DNA of 55,186 nucleotides, from the NCBI GenBank assembly GCA_945952225.1, contig CAMFHP010000008.1, positions 65,798-120,983 of the forward strand, in the 5' to 3' direction. Shown here piece after piece: positions 7,289-16,221 of the stretch. The translations under genes were made by a program, and so were the position numbers. Each line of letters begins with the position of its first letter. Position 1 is the stretch's first letter. This DNA is from an uncultured Myxococcaceae bacterium. Its GTDB lineage: Bacteria; Myxococcota_A; Polyangia; Polyangiales; Ga0077539. The notes beneath the pieces were generated by a model. The model saw nothing but the letters and a program-made list of their open reading frames with translations. It ran no database searches and was not told where the DNA came from.

Positions 7289-8891
7289 CGGGGAGGTCGT
7301 TGGTGTCTTCGGCCACGAGGGCGGCGTTGGTGCGAAAGGCCACCGCGCTCCCGTCGGCGGTGAGGGTCGGGTCGAACGCGAGGGCCTCGGCGTCGACGGG
7401 TTCACCGCGCGCGTCGGCGTCGAGGAGCCGCGCGTTGCGAAGGGGGTTCGCGCGGTCGGAGAGGTCGAGGAGGTACAGGTGCGACGAGGGGCGCAGCGAC
7501 GAGCCCGTGGGCATGTCGAGGCGGCGGCGGCTGGGCACCACGGCGAGGCGTCCGTCGTCGGAGAGGGCGAGTCCGTCGTTGAGCTGCCCCGCGGGGTCGA
7601 TGAAGGGCGCCACGCCGAGGCGCGTGAAGCGCTGCTCCTGCGGCGCATCGAGGTCGCGGAGGAACACGTCGAAGCCCCCCGGCGCGAGCGTGTCGTCGAG
7701 GCGCTCGCTGTCGGAGAAGAACAGCGCGAGGCGCCCGTCGTAGGAGAGCGCCGCGCCCGCGCCCGAGTAGGTGCACGTGGGCCGCGGGGCGGCCGCGGTG
7801 CGTCGCGCGGGGAGGAGCTCCGTGGTGCGCGTGACGAGGTCGCGCACGTACGCGTCGAAGACCTGGTCGTCGTCGGCGGCGACGTAGCGTCGCATGCTGC
7901 TGAACACCACGCGGTCACCGTCGCCGGAGAAGTCGCCCCCGCGCACGTTGCCACCGCACGCGCCGCCCCACGGGGGAAAGACGCCGAGCGAGGTGACGCT
8001 CGCGGGCGCGACCGGCGTCGCGTCGCCTTCGGTGTACACGTACACATCGAACTGACGGTCGTCGCCGCGCGCGAGGGCCGCGCGGGTCACGAGCGCGAAG
8101 CGTCGCCCGTCGCGGCTCATGTGCAGCCCGCTGATCTCGCCGTCGTACGGAGACGCCGCCCCCTGTTCGAAGCGCACGCGACGGGGCGCGCCCACGGTGA
8201 GGTCCGACGCGATGGGGCGCACGTACACGCAGGCCATGAAGCCCGGCGCGGTCGACGGAGACGGACACGGGTCGCGCGGCGTGATCGCGTCGCTGTGGAG
8301 AAAGGCCACGAGGCGGCCGTCGACGGAGACCTGCGGCGCGGCGCATCCGAGCACCGAGCCCGTGAGCGCGCCGTCGGCGTCGGCGGAGATGAGCACCGTG
8401 CGAGCGGTCACCACGTCGCGGAGGTAGCAGCGCTGCGGCGCGGGGTTCATCGCCGACACGGGGATGTTGTCCGAGAGGTCGGCCCCGGTGCTCACGAAGG
8501 CCACGTAGCGCCCGCCCGCCGCCACGCGGGGACCGTCGGCGGCCCCCACCGCGCGCCCGTTGCGACCCGCGCTCACGAGCAGGGTGCCCTCGCACGACCG
8601 CTGATCGGACTGCACGCGAAGGCCCGGCGCGCACACGCACCGGCGCCGTCCGACGCCCGCGGAGACGCACTCGGCGAAGGCGCTGCACCCGCCGCGGTCG
8701 CGCGCGCAGTCGCCGTCGCCCTCGGCCCCGACCCGCGCCGAGGACGCATCGCCGGCTGCGTCCGCGACCCCGCCGTCGGGTCGCACGATGGCGCGCGTGG
8801 GCTCCTCGCATGCACCGCAGAGCGTAGCGGCCGCGAGGGCTCCCGACACGCTCCGCCGCCACGCCGCACGCACACCCGAAGCCCTACACAT
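7263..8891 (-). CDS. Secreted EGF-like plus TolB/WD-type beta-propeller protein
   Basis: This encodes 542 residues with an N-terminal export signal (residues about 8-28). The Cys at the end (TLCGAC) could be lipidated, but the lipobox is poor. Residues about 60-102 form an EGF-like Cys-rich unit (six Cys ending CVCAPG). The rest repeats motifs such as VAAGGRYVAFVS, VSVDGRLVAFL, MSRDGRRFALV, LSYDGRLALFFS and LSDDGRLAVV, typical of PD40/TolB propeller blades. An external binding role is likely. A GCGGTAGGGT element lies 9 bases before the ATG. It overlaps the next gene by 26 bases. Confidence 0.8.
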   Translation of the reverse strand: MCRASGVRAAWRRSVSGALAAATLCGACEEPTRAIVRPDGGVADAAGDASSARVGAEGDGDCARDRGGCSAFAECVSAGVGRRRCVCAPGLRVQSDQRSCEGTLLVSAGRNGRAVGAADGPRVAAGGRYVAFVSTGADLSDNIPVSAMNPAPQRCYLRDVVTARTVLISADADGALTGSVLGCAAPQVSVDGRLVAFLHSDAITPRDPCPSPSTAPGFMACVYVRPIASDLTVGAPRRVRFEQGAASPYDGEISGLHMSRDGRRFALVTRAALARGDDRQFDVYVYTEGDATPVAPASVTSLGVFPPWGGACGGNVRGGDFSGDGDRVVFSSMRRYVAADDDQVFDAYVRDLVTRTTELLPARRTAAAPRPTCTYSGAGAALSYDGRLALFFSDSERLDDTLAPGGFDVFLRDLDAPQEQRFTRLGVAPFIDPAGQLNDGLALSDDGRLAVVPSRRRLDMPTGSSLRPSSHLYLLDLSDRANPLRNARLLDADARGEPVDAEALAFDPTLTADGSAVAFRTNAALVAEDTNDLPDVYLRVLR

Positions 8892-8900
8892 CTGCGCGGA

Positions 8901-8910
8901 ACCCTACCGC
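8901..8910 (-). promoter_or_regulatory. GCGGTANNNT element before propeller gene
   Basis: On the minus strand GCGGTAGGGT ends 9 bases before the ATG at 8891, the same spacing as at 3795-3804. No Shine-Dalgarno sequence is present. Confidence 0.4.
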
Positions 8911-8955
8911 AGACCGTCCGCGATCCGAAGCGTGTCGCGCGCGGGGGCACCCGGC

Positions 8956-8985
8956 GAAATCGGGTTGAAATCGGGTTGAAATCGG
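8956..8985 (+). repeat. 11-base tandem repeat GAAATCGGGTT, 2.7 copies
   Basis: GAAATCGGGTT occurs twice in exact tandem (8956-8966, 8967-8977), followed by GAAATCGG (8978-8985). It lies in the 184-base divergent region between the propeller gene and the redoxin-like gene. The period of about one helical turn suits cooperative binding by a regulator. Confidence 0.6.
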
Positions 8986-9075
8986 CGCCGAGCACCGCGG
9001 GCGCTACCTGTCGTCGCGGGGGTGCCGCGCGGCATCGCGTGCGAACCCCGTTGCCCGAAAGGACGAGCGCCCGCC

Positions 9076-9618
9076 ATGAACCCCCTGCCTCTCTCGCACA
9101 CGCGCACTCCGTGGCGCTTCGCGCGCCTCGCCGCCGTGGGCCTCTGCGCCCTCACCCTCGCGGCCGACGCGGCGCCCAATGTGGGCGGCACGCTCCCCGA
9201 GTTCACGGTGAACGACCTCACGGGTCAGGGCCATTCGAACCGCGAGCTCGTGGGGCGTCCGTCGCTGGTGCTCGTGATGACCGACTCCGACGCCGACGGC
9301 GCGATGCGCGCGTGGGGTACGGCGGCCTCGCAGCGGCTCCGTCCGGGCGTGCGCAAGGTTCAGATCGTGTCGCTGAGCCTGGCCTTCATGGTGCCCACGG
9401 CGCTGGCCCGCTCCATGGCGCGCGACCGTTCGCCGGCGTCGGTGTGGCGCGACACGTGGCTCGAACGCGACGGCGACCTCGCCGAGACGCTGGGGCTGCC
9501 CGAGAGCGAGACCCCGTGGGCCATGGCCCTCGACGAGCGCGGACGCATCACGGCCATCGCGCACTGCGAGGTCACGTCGCCCTGCGCCGATCGGGTGTGG
9601 GAGGCCCTCGCGCGGTGA
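9076..9618 (+). CDS. Exported thioredoxin-fold/redoxin-like protein lacking CxxC
   Basis: This encodes 180 residues with a signal peptide (RFARLAAVGLCALTLAADAA). The mature part starts like a peroxiredoxin/redoxin (GGTLPEFTVNDLTGQ, then ELVGRPSLVLVMTDSDADG) and has a late cis-Pro-like segment (ETPWAMALDERGRI). Where a CxxC or peroxidatic Cys would be, the sequence reads TDSDADG, so it is probably not a disulfide oxidoreductase. The only mature Cys are near the C-terminus (HCEVTSPC). The ATG at 9076 is chosen because it directly precedes the signal peptide. An Mpo1-like membrane protein gene follows after 47 bases. Confidence 0.7.
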   Translation: MNPLPLSHTRTPWRFARLAAVGLCALTLAADAAPNVGGTLPEFTVNDLTGQGHSNRELVGRPSLVLVMTDSDADGAMRAWGTAASQRLRPGVRKVQIVSLSLAFMVPTALARSMARDRSPASVWRDTWLERDGDLAETLGLPESETPWAMALDERGRITAIAHCEVTSPCADRVWEALAR

Positions 9619-9665
9619 CGGCGCACACGTCTTCGCAGTACAACGGTGTGGAGGGAGGCGATGCG

Positions 9666-10385
9666 ATGGCAGACCCGACGACGCCGTGGATCACCCGCGC
9701 CGCACGCGCGCTGCTGATCGTGCCCGCGGCGCACTACCGCGTGCTCGATGCGAGCTTTCAGGCCGAGATGTACGAGCTCTTCCACACGCGCACGGGGAGC
9801 CGCGTGGGCCACATGCTCTGCACGCCGGTGGTGATGTTCGGGCTGATGCTCGCGCTCGGCCACGCACCAGGAGACGGGTGGCGCTGGGCGTTGCCCGTGG
9901 CGCTCTCGGCGGTGGTGACGGCGTGGGGCTTCCGCGTGGATCGCCTGGCGGGCGCGGTGATGGTGCCCCTGCTCGCGGCGGTGATGCTCGCGGCGCGCGC
10001 CGTGGGTGCGTCGGTCCCCTCGCCTGCGGCGATGGGCGCGGCGATCGCGGTGGGTGGAGCGCTGCTCCAGACGATGAGCCACGGGTTCGAAGACGTGCCG
10101 CCGCCGATCTCGGGCCTCGCGGGGTGGATGCCCATGCGCGCGTGGCTCGCGAAGGTGCCCGTGTGGTTCGTGGCGGCCTGGGGCGCGCTCACGGTGGGGT
10201 TGTTCACGTGGCTTGAGCTCTGGGCCTCGCCGCGCGTGTGGCCGCTCCAGGTGTTGCACCTGCTGATGCGCGCGGGGTATCGCCCCGAGCTTCGCGCGGC
10301 GCTCACGGCGCGCGTCGACGACATCTTCGCCCACCCGGAGCGCGCGTGGCGCGAGCCGCAGACGGCGGACGCGCTCGCCCGGTGA
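9666..10385 (+). CDS. Mpo1/DUF962-like integral membrane protein
   Basis: This encodes 239 residues with several hydrophobic helices. His40 and His49 lie before the first helix, and His139 lies in the segment QTMSHGFEDVPPP, which resembles the GH-fE--PA signature of Mpo1/DUF962 proteins (yeast Mpo1 is an Fe-dependent dioxygenase of 2-hydroxy fatty acids). The family call is tentative because the N-terminal N of the usual H--N-H pattern is not obvious. GGAGG at 9653-9657 fixes the ATG at 9666. It probably shares a transcript with the redoxin-like gene. Confidence 0.55.
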   Translation: MADPTTPWITRAARALLIVPAAHYRVLDASFQAEMYELFHTRTGSRVGHMLCTPVVMFGLMLALGHAPGDGWRWALPVALSAVVTAWGFRVDRLAGAVMVPLLAAVMLAARAVGASVPSPAAMGAAIAVGGALLQTMSHGFEDVPPPISGLAGWMPMRAWLAKVPVWFVAAWGALTVGLFTWLELWASPRVWPLQVLHLLMRAGYRPELRAALTARVDDIFAHPERAWREPQTADALAR

Positions 10386-10410
10386 CGGCGCTTCCGTCGG
10401 TGTCGGGCTC

Positions 10411-10420
10411 GCGGTAGCAG
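10411..10420 (+). promoter_or_regulatory. GCGGTANNN element 9 bases before GTG start
   Basis: GCGGTAGCAG ends 9 bases before the GTG at 10430, matching the spacing of the other sites, although the last base is G rather than T. Confidence 0.3.
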
Positions 10421-10429
10421 TGGTGCGCC

Positions 10430-10891
10430 GTGAACGAACTCGACGACCTCCTCGCCCGGTACAAGCTCCACAAGGAATCTTCTGCCTCGCTCACCGACGC
10501 GGAGCTCGTTGCGCGCGGTGTGACCGACGCGAACGATCGCGCAAGGATTCTTGTGCTCCTCGCGGCGCCCGCCGAGACCCGCAGCGCGTGGTCGGGCCGG
10601 TGGAAGAGCGCCGACCGCTCGGGCGACATGCGCTGCACGCTGACCTTCGTGCACGCGACGGGGCGGCTCCTCGGGTCGGGCGCCGATCGTCACGGCGCGT
10701 TCCGCATCGACGGCACGTTCACCGCCGACCGGGTGAGCTTTCTGAAGCGCTACGGGGCGCAGCACCAGGTGGCCTACGAGGGCGCCTACGATCCCGCGGC
10801 GGGCACCATGCGCGGCACGTGGTTCTACGGGGTTCCGAAGCCCGTCGACGAGGGCACGTTCACGCTCCAGCGGGCGGGCGCGAAGGGCTGA
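10430..10891 (+). CDS. Hypothetical cytoplasmic protein with beta-rich C-terminal domain
   Basis: This encodes 153 residues with no signal peptide or membrane segment. The N-terminal 50 residues are helical and charged. Residues about 52-148 have alternating strand-like segments with repeated G-W motifs (WSGRWKSADRSG; VAYEGAYDPAAGTMRGTWFYG), suggesting a small lipocalin-like or beta-barrel fold. I do not recognise the family. The GTG at 10430 is used because the helical start follows directly and a promoter-like element lies 9 bases upstream. The stop is 13 bases from the convergent lipoprotein gene. Confidence 0.65.
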   Translation: MNELDDLLARYKLHKESSASLTDAELVARGVTDANDRARILVLLAAPAETRSAWSGRWKSADRSGDMRCTLTFVHATGRLLGSGADRHGAFRIDGTFTADRVSFLKRYGAQHQVAYEGAYDPAAGTMRGTWFYGVPKPVDEGTFTLQRAGAKG

Positions 10892-10904
10892 CGGCCCCCG
10901 GCGT

Positions 10905-11864
10905 TCAGAAGCGCTGGTGCAGGCAGCGCACGGCGGCGCGCGGCGCGTTGGGCCCTGGCTCCTCGCACCAGATCACCAGCGTGTTGGGCGTGGTCGTGTA
11001 GCTCACCACGAAGAGCGAATACGCACGCCCCGATGCCACGGGCCACGGGAGTCGTCCGATCAGCGCGCCCTCGCAGGTCGTCACGCTGTCACGGCGAAGC
11101 AGCGCGCCGTCGGCCGTGTCGACGGGCAGATCGACCTGCTGCGGACGGATGCGTTCGAGCCCGCTGAACAGCGGCGAACGGCCCGAGGTGCAGAGCTCGG
11201 TGACCGACGAGCGCGGGTTGATCGACGCGCTCCACGCGCGGAGGCGGATGAAGCCCTCGGCGGGCACACCAGGGTCGCCGACGACGCGCGGCGGATCCTG
11301 GTTGCCCTGCCCGAAGGCCGTGTAGGCCACCCCGGGCTCGGCGACGAAGGTGCGAGCGTAGGCGGGATGCGCAGGGCACCGCGCCGGTCCGCTGTCGGTG
11401 TCGATCGCGACGGCGTGCATGCCCGGCGTGAGCACGAAGAAATCCGTCGCGGGGTGCTCGGTGCTCGTGGGCGAAGCGAGCAGGTCGGTGGAGATCGCGA
11501 CGCCGTCGAGGCACAGCCGCGCGTGCGTGTCGGGCGCCGTGAGCACGCCGCGCAGCAGCGGCGCGTCTGCGGGGATCACCACGTCGCGCGGCGGCGTGAC
11601 GTCGGCGGGCGTCGCGGCATCCGCGGCGGGCGAGCTGTCTGTCGTCGGCGACGTGTCGGTCGTCGCGGTGTCGGTCGCGGCCGACGCATCGGACGTCCCG
11701 TCGGCGGAGACGTCGTCGGGCGCGGCGTCGACGGCGCCCTGCGAGCCTGCGCCCGTGCTGCCTCCACACGCGCCGAGCAGGAGCGCGAGGGCTGCGCACG
11801 CGGCGGCGCGCGGACGAAGCGTGAACGATTGGCGACATGGAGCGGGCGGTGCGGTGGCGTGCAT
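10905..11864 (-). CDS. Lipoprotein with DUF4397-like domain
   Basis: This is a 319-residue lipoprotein. A signal sequence ends in the lipobox LLGAC (Cys at about 33), followed by a roughly 60-residue Asp/Ala/Thr-rich linker typical of myxobacterial lipoproteins. The C-terminal two thirds include a segment resembling DUF4397 ([19 protein letters not shown], then [18 protein letters not shown], then [12 protein letters not shown]), an immunoglobulin-like external domain of unknown role. The family call is moderate. A TAGGCC sequence 5 bases upstream of the ATG is a weak promoter candidate. Confidence 0.75.
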   Translation of the reverse strand: MHATAPPAPCRQSFTLRPRAAACAALALLLGACGGSTGAGSQGAVDAAPDDVSADGTSDASAATDTATTDTSPTTDSSPAADAATPADVTPPRDVVIPADAPLLRGVLTAPDTHARLCLDGVAISTDLLASPTSTEHPATDFFVLTPGMHAVAIDTDSGPARCPAHPAYARTFVAEPGVAYTAFGQGNQDPPRVVGDPGVPAEGFIRLRAWSASINPRSSVTELCTSGRSPLFSGLERIRPQQVDLPVDTADGALLRRDSVTTCEGALIGRLPWPVASGRAYSLFVVSYTTTPNTLVIWCEEPGPNAPRAAVRCLHQRF

Positions 11865-11892
11865 CGGACGGCCTACCGCAATGCGTGTGCCG

Positions 11893-11904
11893 CTTGTTTT
11901 CAAG
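11893..11904. promoter_or_regulatory. Short palindrome CTTG-TTTT-CAAG
   Basis: This lies in the 119-base gap between the lipoprotein gene and the YkgJ-type gene. Similar T-looped palindromes occur at 17206-17218 and 24740-24752, all upstream of genes. Confidence 0.3.
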
Positions 11905-11983
11905 GGGATCCGTGCGATCGCCCGTGAAGGCACGGTCGCACCGGGAGGGCGTTCCCCAGGAGCGCTGTTCACGCGACCGTCGT

Positions 11984-12409
11984 TCAGGGCGCGCGGCGAA
12001 AGTCTTCGTCGAGACGCGCCGTGAGCTCCGCGACGTGCTGCGCGCGGTCGTGTCGCACCTGCCCGTCGGCGAGCGTCGCGAGGAGCCCGCGCACGCGGGC
12101 CACCGCCTCGAGCCGCGGGCGCAGCGGACCTCCCTCGCGACGGTGCCGATCGAAGAGCACGCACACGAAGCTCCGACACGCCGTGGGACGGCCTTCGTAG
12201 TGGGCGCACACACGCTCGTCGCCCGCGACGGTGAGCGCGGCGCACGGCTGTTCGAAGAAGCGTCCGTGGCGTACCAGCGGGAGCCTGCGTCGGCGTGCGT
12301 GCGCGGCCTCGTCGGGCGCGAGCGGAACGAGACCGAAGAGCGTCCCGTCGCAGCAGAGTCCGCACGCGCGGCAGAGGGATTCGAGCTCGTGCGCGCGTCC
12401 GTCGTGCAC
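11984..12409 (-). CDS. YkgJ-family Cys-cluster (zinc/iron-chelating) protein
   Basis: This is a 141-residue cytoplasmic protein. The metal-binding pattern is C13-x2-C16-x2-C19-C20 near the N-terminus, followed by a second Cys group around residues 57-83 that includes [13 protein letters not shown]. This matches the YkgJ/UPF0153 family (CxxCxxxCC with a later C-x-F-x-C), which probably binds zinc or an Fe-S cluster; its role is unknown. The start is a GTG at 12409, and 102 bases separate it from the divergent DUF255 gene. Confidence 0.85.
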   Translation of the reverse strand: MHDGRAHELESLCRACGLCCDGTLFGLVPLAPDEAAHARRRRLPLVRHGRFFEQPCAALTVAGDERVCAHYEGRPTACRSFVCVLFDRHRREGGPLRPRLEAVARVRGLLATLADGQVRHDRAQHVAELTARLDEDFRRAP

Positions 12410-12511
12410 CCGCCGAAGAGAAGCAGACGAAGGCCCCTTCCGTCTCGCGCGATCCGCGCGCGGCGCATCGCCGTTGACACCGCCCCCGGGCAGCGCGGCA
12501 TCTCACCGACC

Positions 12512-14620
12512 ATGCGCGCCACGAACCGCCTCGCGACCGAGCGATCGCCGTACCTCCGTCAGCATCAGCACAACCCCGTCGACTGGATGCCCTGGGGCGA
12601 CGAGGCCTTCGAACGTGCGCGCCGTGAAGACCGCCCGGTGTTCCTCTCCGTGGGCTACAGCGCGTGCCACTGGTGCCACGTGATGGCCCACGAGAGCTTC
12701 GACGACGAGGCCACCGCGGCGCTGCTCAACGCGCATTTTGTGAGCATCAAGCTCGATCGCGAGGAGCGCCCCGACATCGACCAGGTGTTCCAGCTCGCCC
12801 ACCAGGTGCTCACGCAGCGCGGCGGGGGATGGCCGCTGTCGATGTTCCTCACGCCCGACCGCAAGCCCTTCTTCGGCGGCACCTATTTTCCCCGCGAGCC
12901 GCGCTACGGAATGCCCTCGTTTCAAGACGTTCTCCGCGCGCTCCACGACGCGTGGACCACGCGCCGCGACGAGGTGCTGGAGCAGGCGAACGAGCTCACC
13001 CTCGCCGTCGCCGAGGCCGTCGCCACCCCGCGCGCGAAGTCTCCCGTCGAGCCCCGCGGCGTGCTCTTCGAAGCGGTGAAGCGCGCGCTCCCGCGGGTCG
13101 ATCTCGAACGCGGCGGGCTCTCGGGCGCGCCGAAGTTTCCGAACACGATGACCTTCGACCTCTTCGTCGCCGCGGCCTCCCTCGACCGCGGAGACACGGG
13201 CCTCGCCGCGCGTCGCGCGGTGGCTGTGACCCTCGACCACATCGCCCGCGGTGGCATCGCAGACCACCTCGGCGGCGGCTTCGCGCGCTACAGCACCGAC
13301 GCCGCGTGGCACGTGCCGCACTTCGAGAAGATGCTCTACGACAACGCCCAGCTCGCGCGGCTCTACGTCGACGGCGCGCGGCTCTTCGACGACGGCGACG
13401 CCATCACGCCCACACGGTGCCGCGCGGTGGTCGAGCGCACCTTCGCGTGGGCCCTGCGCGAGATGACCGCCGACGACGGGACCTTCTACAGCGCCCAGGA
13501 CGCTGACAGCGAGGGCGTCGAGGGTCGCTTCTTCGTGTGGACCTGGGACGCGCTCGGCGCGCTGCTCGGTGACGACGCCGACGCGGTGCGCGCATGGTTC
13601 GGCGTCACCCGCGAGGGCAACTGGGAGCACGGGCAGAACGTGCTCTGGACGCCCGACGACGAGGCCTCTGTCGCCGCGCGTGTGGGGGTCTCTGTCGAGG
13701 CGCTCCGCGGGGCCGTGGCGCGGGCTGTTCCCTTGCTCTTCGCCGCGCGCGAGACGCGAGAGAAGCCGGGCCTCGACGACAAGCGCCTCGCGAGCTGGAA
13801 CGCCCTGCTCATCGGCGCCCTCGCCGACGCGGGCGCGACCTTCGGCGTGCGCGCGTGGGTCGACGCCGCGGCCCGCGCGCTCCACCGCTGGCGCACACAC
13901 GCGTGGAACGGCACCGCCCTCGCCCACGCGATGCACGGCGCCGAGGCCTACGGCGCGGGCTTTCTCGACGACCACGCGGGCATGGCCCACGCCGCCCTCG
14001 ACCTCTTCGAAGCCACCGGCGACCGCGAGGCCTTCACCTTCGCCGTGTCCCTCGGCCGCGCCCTCGTCACGCGCTTCGAAGACCGCGAGCGCGGCGGCTT
14101 CTACTACACGGCCGACGACGGAGAGGTCGTGCTCCACCGCGCGCGCGACCCCTTCGATCACGCATACCCCGGCGGCGCGGGGCTCGCCGTCGACGCCCTC
14201 GCGCGCCTCGCCACGCTCACGGGCGATGCGCACTTCCGCACCTCGGTGGAGCGCGCGGTGAACGCCTGGTCGTCGGAGGCCGCGGCCAACCCCCTGGGCA
14301 TGGCCTCGCTCGTGCGCGCCATCGACCGCGCCGTGCGAGGCGGTGTGGAGGTGATCGTGATGGGCGATCCCTCGCGCGACGACACCCGCGCGATGCTCGC
14401 GTGCGCCCGCTCGGTGTCGCTCCCGCACCGCACGATCGTGGCGCTGCGCGATGCCGACGAGGGACTCGCGCTCGGCCTCGACCCGCACCTCGTGGAGTAC
14501 CGCGTCGCGGGCGACGACGGCGCGCCCGTCGCGTACGTGTGCCGCGGCACCGCGTGCGAGATGCCCGCGCGCTCGGTGGAGTCTCTCGGCGCGACCCTCC
14601 GCCGCGTCGCAAATTCCTGA
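12512..14620 (+). CDS. YyaL/DUF255 (SSP411-type) thioredoxin-domain protein
   Basis: This 702-residue protein has the usual family length of about 680-700. The N-terminal DUF255 thioredoxin-like domain carries the signature [10 protein letters not shown] at residues 49-58, with the CxxC at 52 and 55. It begins with the conserved [21 protein letters not shown]. The remainder is an alpha/alpha-toroid like N-acylglucosamine 2-epimerases (for example ISPKFPN-like [39 protein letters not shown]). The natural substrate is unknown; eukaryotic SPATA20 belongs to the same family. TTGACA at 12474-12479 may be a -35 element. The ATG at 12512 precedes the conserved start. Confidence 0.95.
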   Translation: MRATNRLATERSPYLRQHQHNPVDWMPWGDEAFERARREDRPVFLSVGYSACHWCHVMAHESFDDEATAALLNAHFVSIKLDREERPDIDQVFQLAHQVLTQRGGGWPLSMFLTPDRKPFFGGTYFPREPRYGMPSFQDVLRALHDAWTTRRDEVLEQANELTLAVAEAVATPRAKSPVEPRGVLFEAVKRALPRVDLERGGLSGAPKFPNTMTFDLFVAAASLDRGDTGLAARRAVAVTLDHIARGGIADHLGGGFARYSTDAAWHVPHFEKMLYDNAQLARLYVDGARLFDDGDAITPTRCRAVVERTFAWALREMTADDGTFYSAQDADSEGVEGRFFVWTWDALGALLGDDADAVRAWFGVTREGNWEHGQNVLWTPDDEASVAARVGVSVEALRGAVARAVPLLFAARETREKPGLDDKRLASWNALLIGALADAGATFGVRAWVDAAARALHRWRTHAWNGTALAHAMHGAEAYGAGFLDDHAGMAHAALDLFEATGDREAFTFAVSLGRALVTRFEDRERGGFYYTADDGEVVLHRARDPFDHAYPGGAGLAVDALARLATLTGDAHFRTSVERAVNAWSSEAAANPLGMASLVRAIDRAVRGGVEVIVMGDPSRDDTRAMLACARSVSLPHRTIVALRDADEGLALGLDPHLVEYRVAGDDGAPVAYVCRGTACEMPARSVESLGATLRRVANS

Positions 14621-14699
14621 GCGTCTCGCGCGTCGTACGGGCGATGATCGCGGCCCGCGCTCCGATGCGCCGCGCACCTCGAACCCAGGATCACGCCCG

Positions 14700-15245
14700 A
14701 TGACCAACCCGCTCTTTCCGTGTCCCTCGTGCTCGCGCCACGTGCGCCTCGGCACCGCCGCCTGCCCCTTCTGCGCCCACGCGCTGCCCGCCTCGCCCGA
14801 GCACCTCGTGCCCGGCGCGTCGGCCTCGGGCATGACCCGCGCGGCCCTCTTCGCCTTCGCCACCACCGTCGCGGCGTGTTCGAGCCCGCAGCCCGCGCAG
14901 CCCACCACGCCCGCGGCCGTCGAGACCCCGGCGCCCGCGCCCGCACCGAGCGAAGACGCCTCCACGCCGCCCGGCGGCAACGTGGTGACCTCGCCCCCCG
15001 CGGTGAACACCAACGAGCCCCCGATGATGGTCGCGATGTACGGCGCGCCGCCGATGCCCGTGCAGCCCGTCACGCCCCTCGATGCGGCCTCGCCCGCCGA
15101 CGCCGCCGCCGATGCGCCCGCCGACGCGCCCGCCCGTGACGCCGCCCGCGATGCAGGCCGTCCGCGCCGTGACGCCGCCGCGGCGATGCCCGACCCCGGC
15201 ACCATCATGGTGCGCTACGGCGCGCCCCCCGCCGACTTCGCCTGA
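14700..15245 (+). CDS. Zinc-ribbon, Pro/Ala/Asp-rich envelope protein
   Basis: This encodes 181 residues. It opens with two CxxC pairs (CPSCSRHV and CPFCAHAL), a zinc ribbon, followed by a hydrophobic segment at about 45-58 (MTRAALFAFATTVAAC) and then a low-complexity Pro/Ala/Asp-rich tail. A cytoplasmic zinc ribbon, single membrane anchor and exterior tail is one reading. The other is a lipoprotein-like Cys at the end of the hydrophobic stretch, but a long cytoplasmic extension before it would be unusual. AGGA at 14687-14690 supports the ATG at 14700. Function unknown. Confidence 0.6.
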   Translation: MTNPLFPCPSCSRHVRLGTAACPFCAHALPASPEHLVPGASASGMTRAALFAFATTVAACSSPQPAQPTTPAAVETPAPAPAPSEDASTPPGGNVVTSPPAVNTNEPPMMVAMYGAPPMPVQPVTPLDAASPADAAADAPADAPARDAARDAGRPRRDAAAAMPDPGTIMVRYGAPPADFA

Positions 15246-15331
15246 TCGCAGACCCGACCGCGTCGCCGTGCGGGTGATTCCGTCGCCCGCATGGGAAACG
15301 TCGCGGGTTGTGGACACCCCACGCGCGCTTC

Positions 15332-15341
15332 GCGGTATGTA
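15332..15341 (+). promoter_or_regulatory. GCGGTATGTA promoter-like element
   Basis: The surrounding 16 bases (15324-15339) match those before the FHA gene in 15 positions. Here the element lies 29 bases before the ATG at 15371, and a Shine-Dalgarno sequence is present, so the transcript would have a short leader. Confidence 0.35.
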
Positions 15342-15370
15342 CGCGGCCCTCTCGACGAGGGAGTGTCGCG

Positions 15371-16195
15371 ATGGTCGAGGCAACCGAAGACTCTGTTCCG
15401 CCGCAGCCGGGAGCCGAGGAGGCGCCCGCGCAGGCCATTCGCAACTGGCTCGCGAAGCGCACCAGCGCCACGGCCCTCATGCGCACGCTCGTGGCCTACA
15501 ACCACTGGGAGCTGCCCATCACCGAGCGCTCGTCGCAGGCGATGCGCACGAGCAACGCGCCGCCGGAGCCCTGGCTCTACCGCGACGCGCAGAAGCGCCC
15601 GCGGCTCTTTCTCTTCTCGAACCGCGACGCGTGGCGCCGCTACGTCGCCGCCGCGAAGCTCGCGCACGACCAGCCCTTCGCCACGGCCTCGGGTGTTTCT
15701 CTCTTCACGCGCGACCTCTCGGCGCTCCACGCGGTGCACATCGATCCGCTCACCGACGACGCGCTCACGCTGGAGAGCGACCTCTTCGCGCGGCTCAACG
15801 TCGTCGCCGACGCCGTGCGGGTGGAGCGCGCGCTGCTTCAGCTCCGTCGCGGCACGGCCCGTGTGGGCGCGCAGCTCGCGGCCGTGCGCAGCTTCGCGGC
15901 CTGGCACGTCGCGCTCCATGACAGCCCCGACGGCGCGCGCTTCGCCCACGCGCCCGATCCGCGGAGGCGCTCGCTCGCCGCGGTCTTCACGCTCAACGAC
16001 GCGTTCGAGTGCTTCGCGCAGACGCTCGACGCCGCCGCGCAGTCGACGCTGCGCCGCACGATCATGAACGGCGAGACGCTGTTCACCGAGCTCCTCGACG
16101 CGGGCCTCGACGGCATCGTGTTCAACTGCCAGGGCCCCACGGAACCCGTCGCCTTCGCGCCCGCCTTCGCGCGCCTCGTGCTCGAAACCCGCTAA
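15371..16195 (+). CDS. Hypothetical protein, weakly SseB-like
   Basis: This encodes 274 residues, soluble, without a signal peptide. A segment at about 70-100 (YRDAQKRPRLFLFSNRDAWRRY) looks like the N-terminal part of SseB-type proteins, where a display of form L-LF---E-W is usual, but the match is weak. The C-terminal part (TLFTELLDAGLDGIVFNCQGP) could be another alpha/beta unit. GAGGGAG at 15358-15364 fixes the ATG at 15371. It converges on the haem lipoprotein gene 26 bases away. Confidence 0.65.
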   Translation: MVEATEDSVPPQPGAEEAPAQAIRNWLAKRTSATALMRTLVAYNHWELPITERSSQAMRTSNAPPEPWLYRDAQKRPRLFLFSNRDAWRRYVAAAKLAHDQPFATASGVSLFTRDLSALHAVHIDPLTDDALTLESDLFARLNVVADAVRVERALLQLRRGTARVGAQLAAVRSFAAWHVALHDSPDGARFAHAPDPRRRSLAAVFTLNDAFECFAQTLDAAAQSTLRRTIMNGETLFTELLDAGLDGIVFNCQGPTEPVAFAPAFARLVLETR

Positions 16196-16221
16196 GAGGG
16201 CGTTGACGTGGAATTCCCCTT

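Noticed and set aside
8956-8985. CRISPR-like repeats
   Set aside because: Only 2.7 short 11-base units in direct tandem without spacers, so not a CRISPR array.
12503-15208. A 900-codon open frame on the minus strand opposite the YyaL/DUF255 gene
   Set aside because: Its sequence is His/Arg/Glu/Gly-rich without domains, as expected from the reverse of GC-rich coding DNA, and the plus-strand gene has a clear family match.
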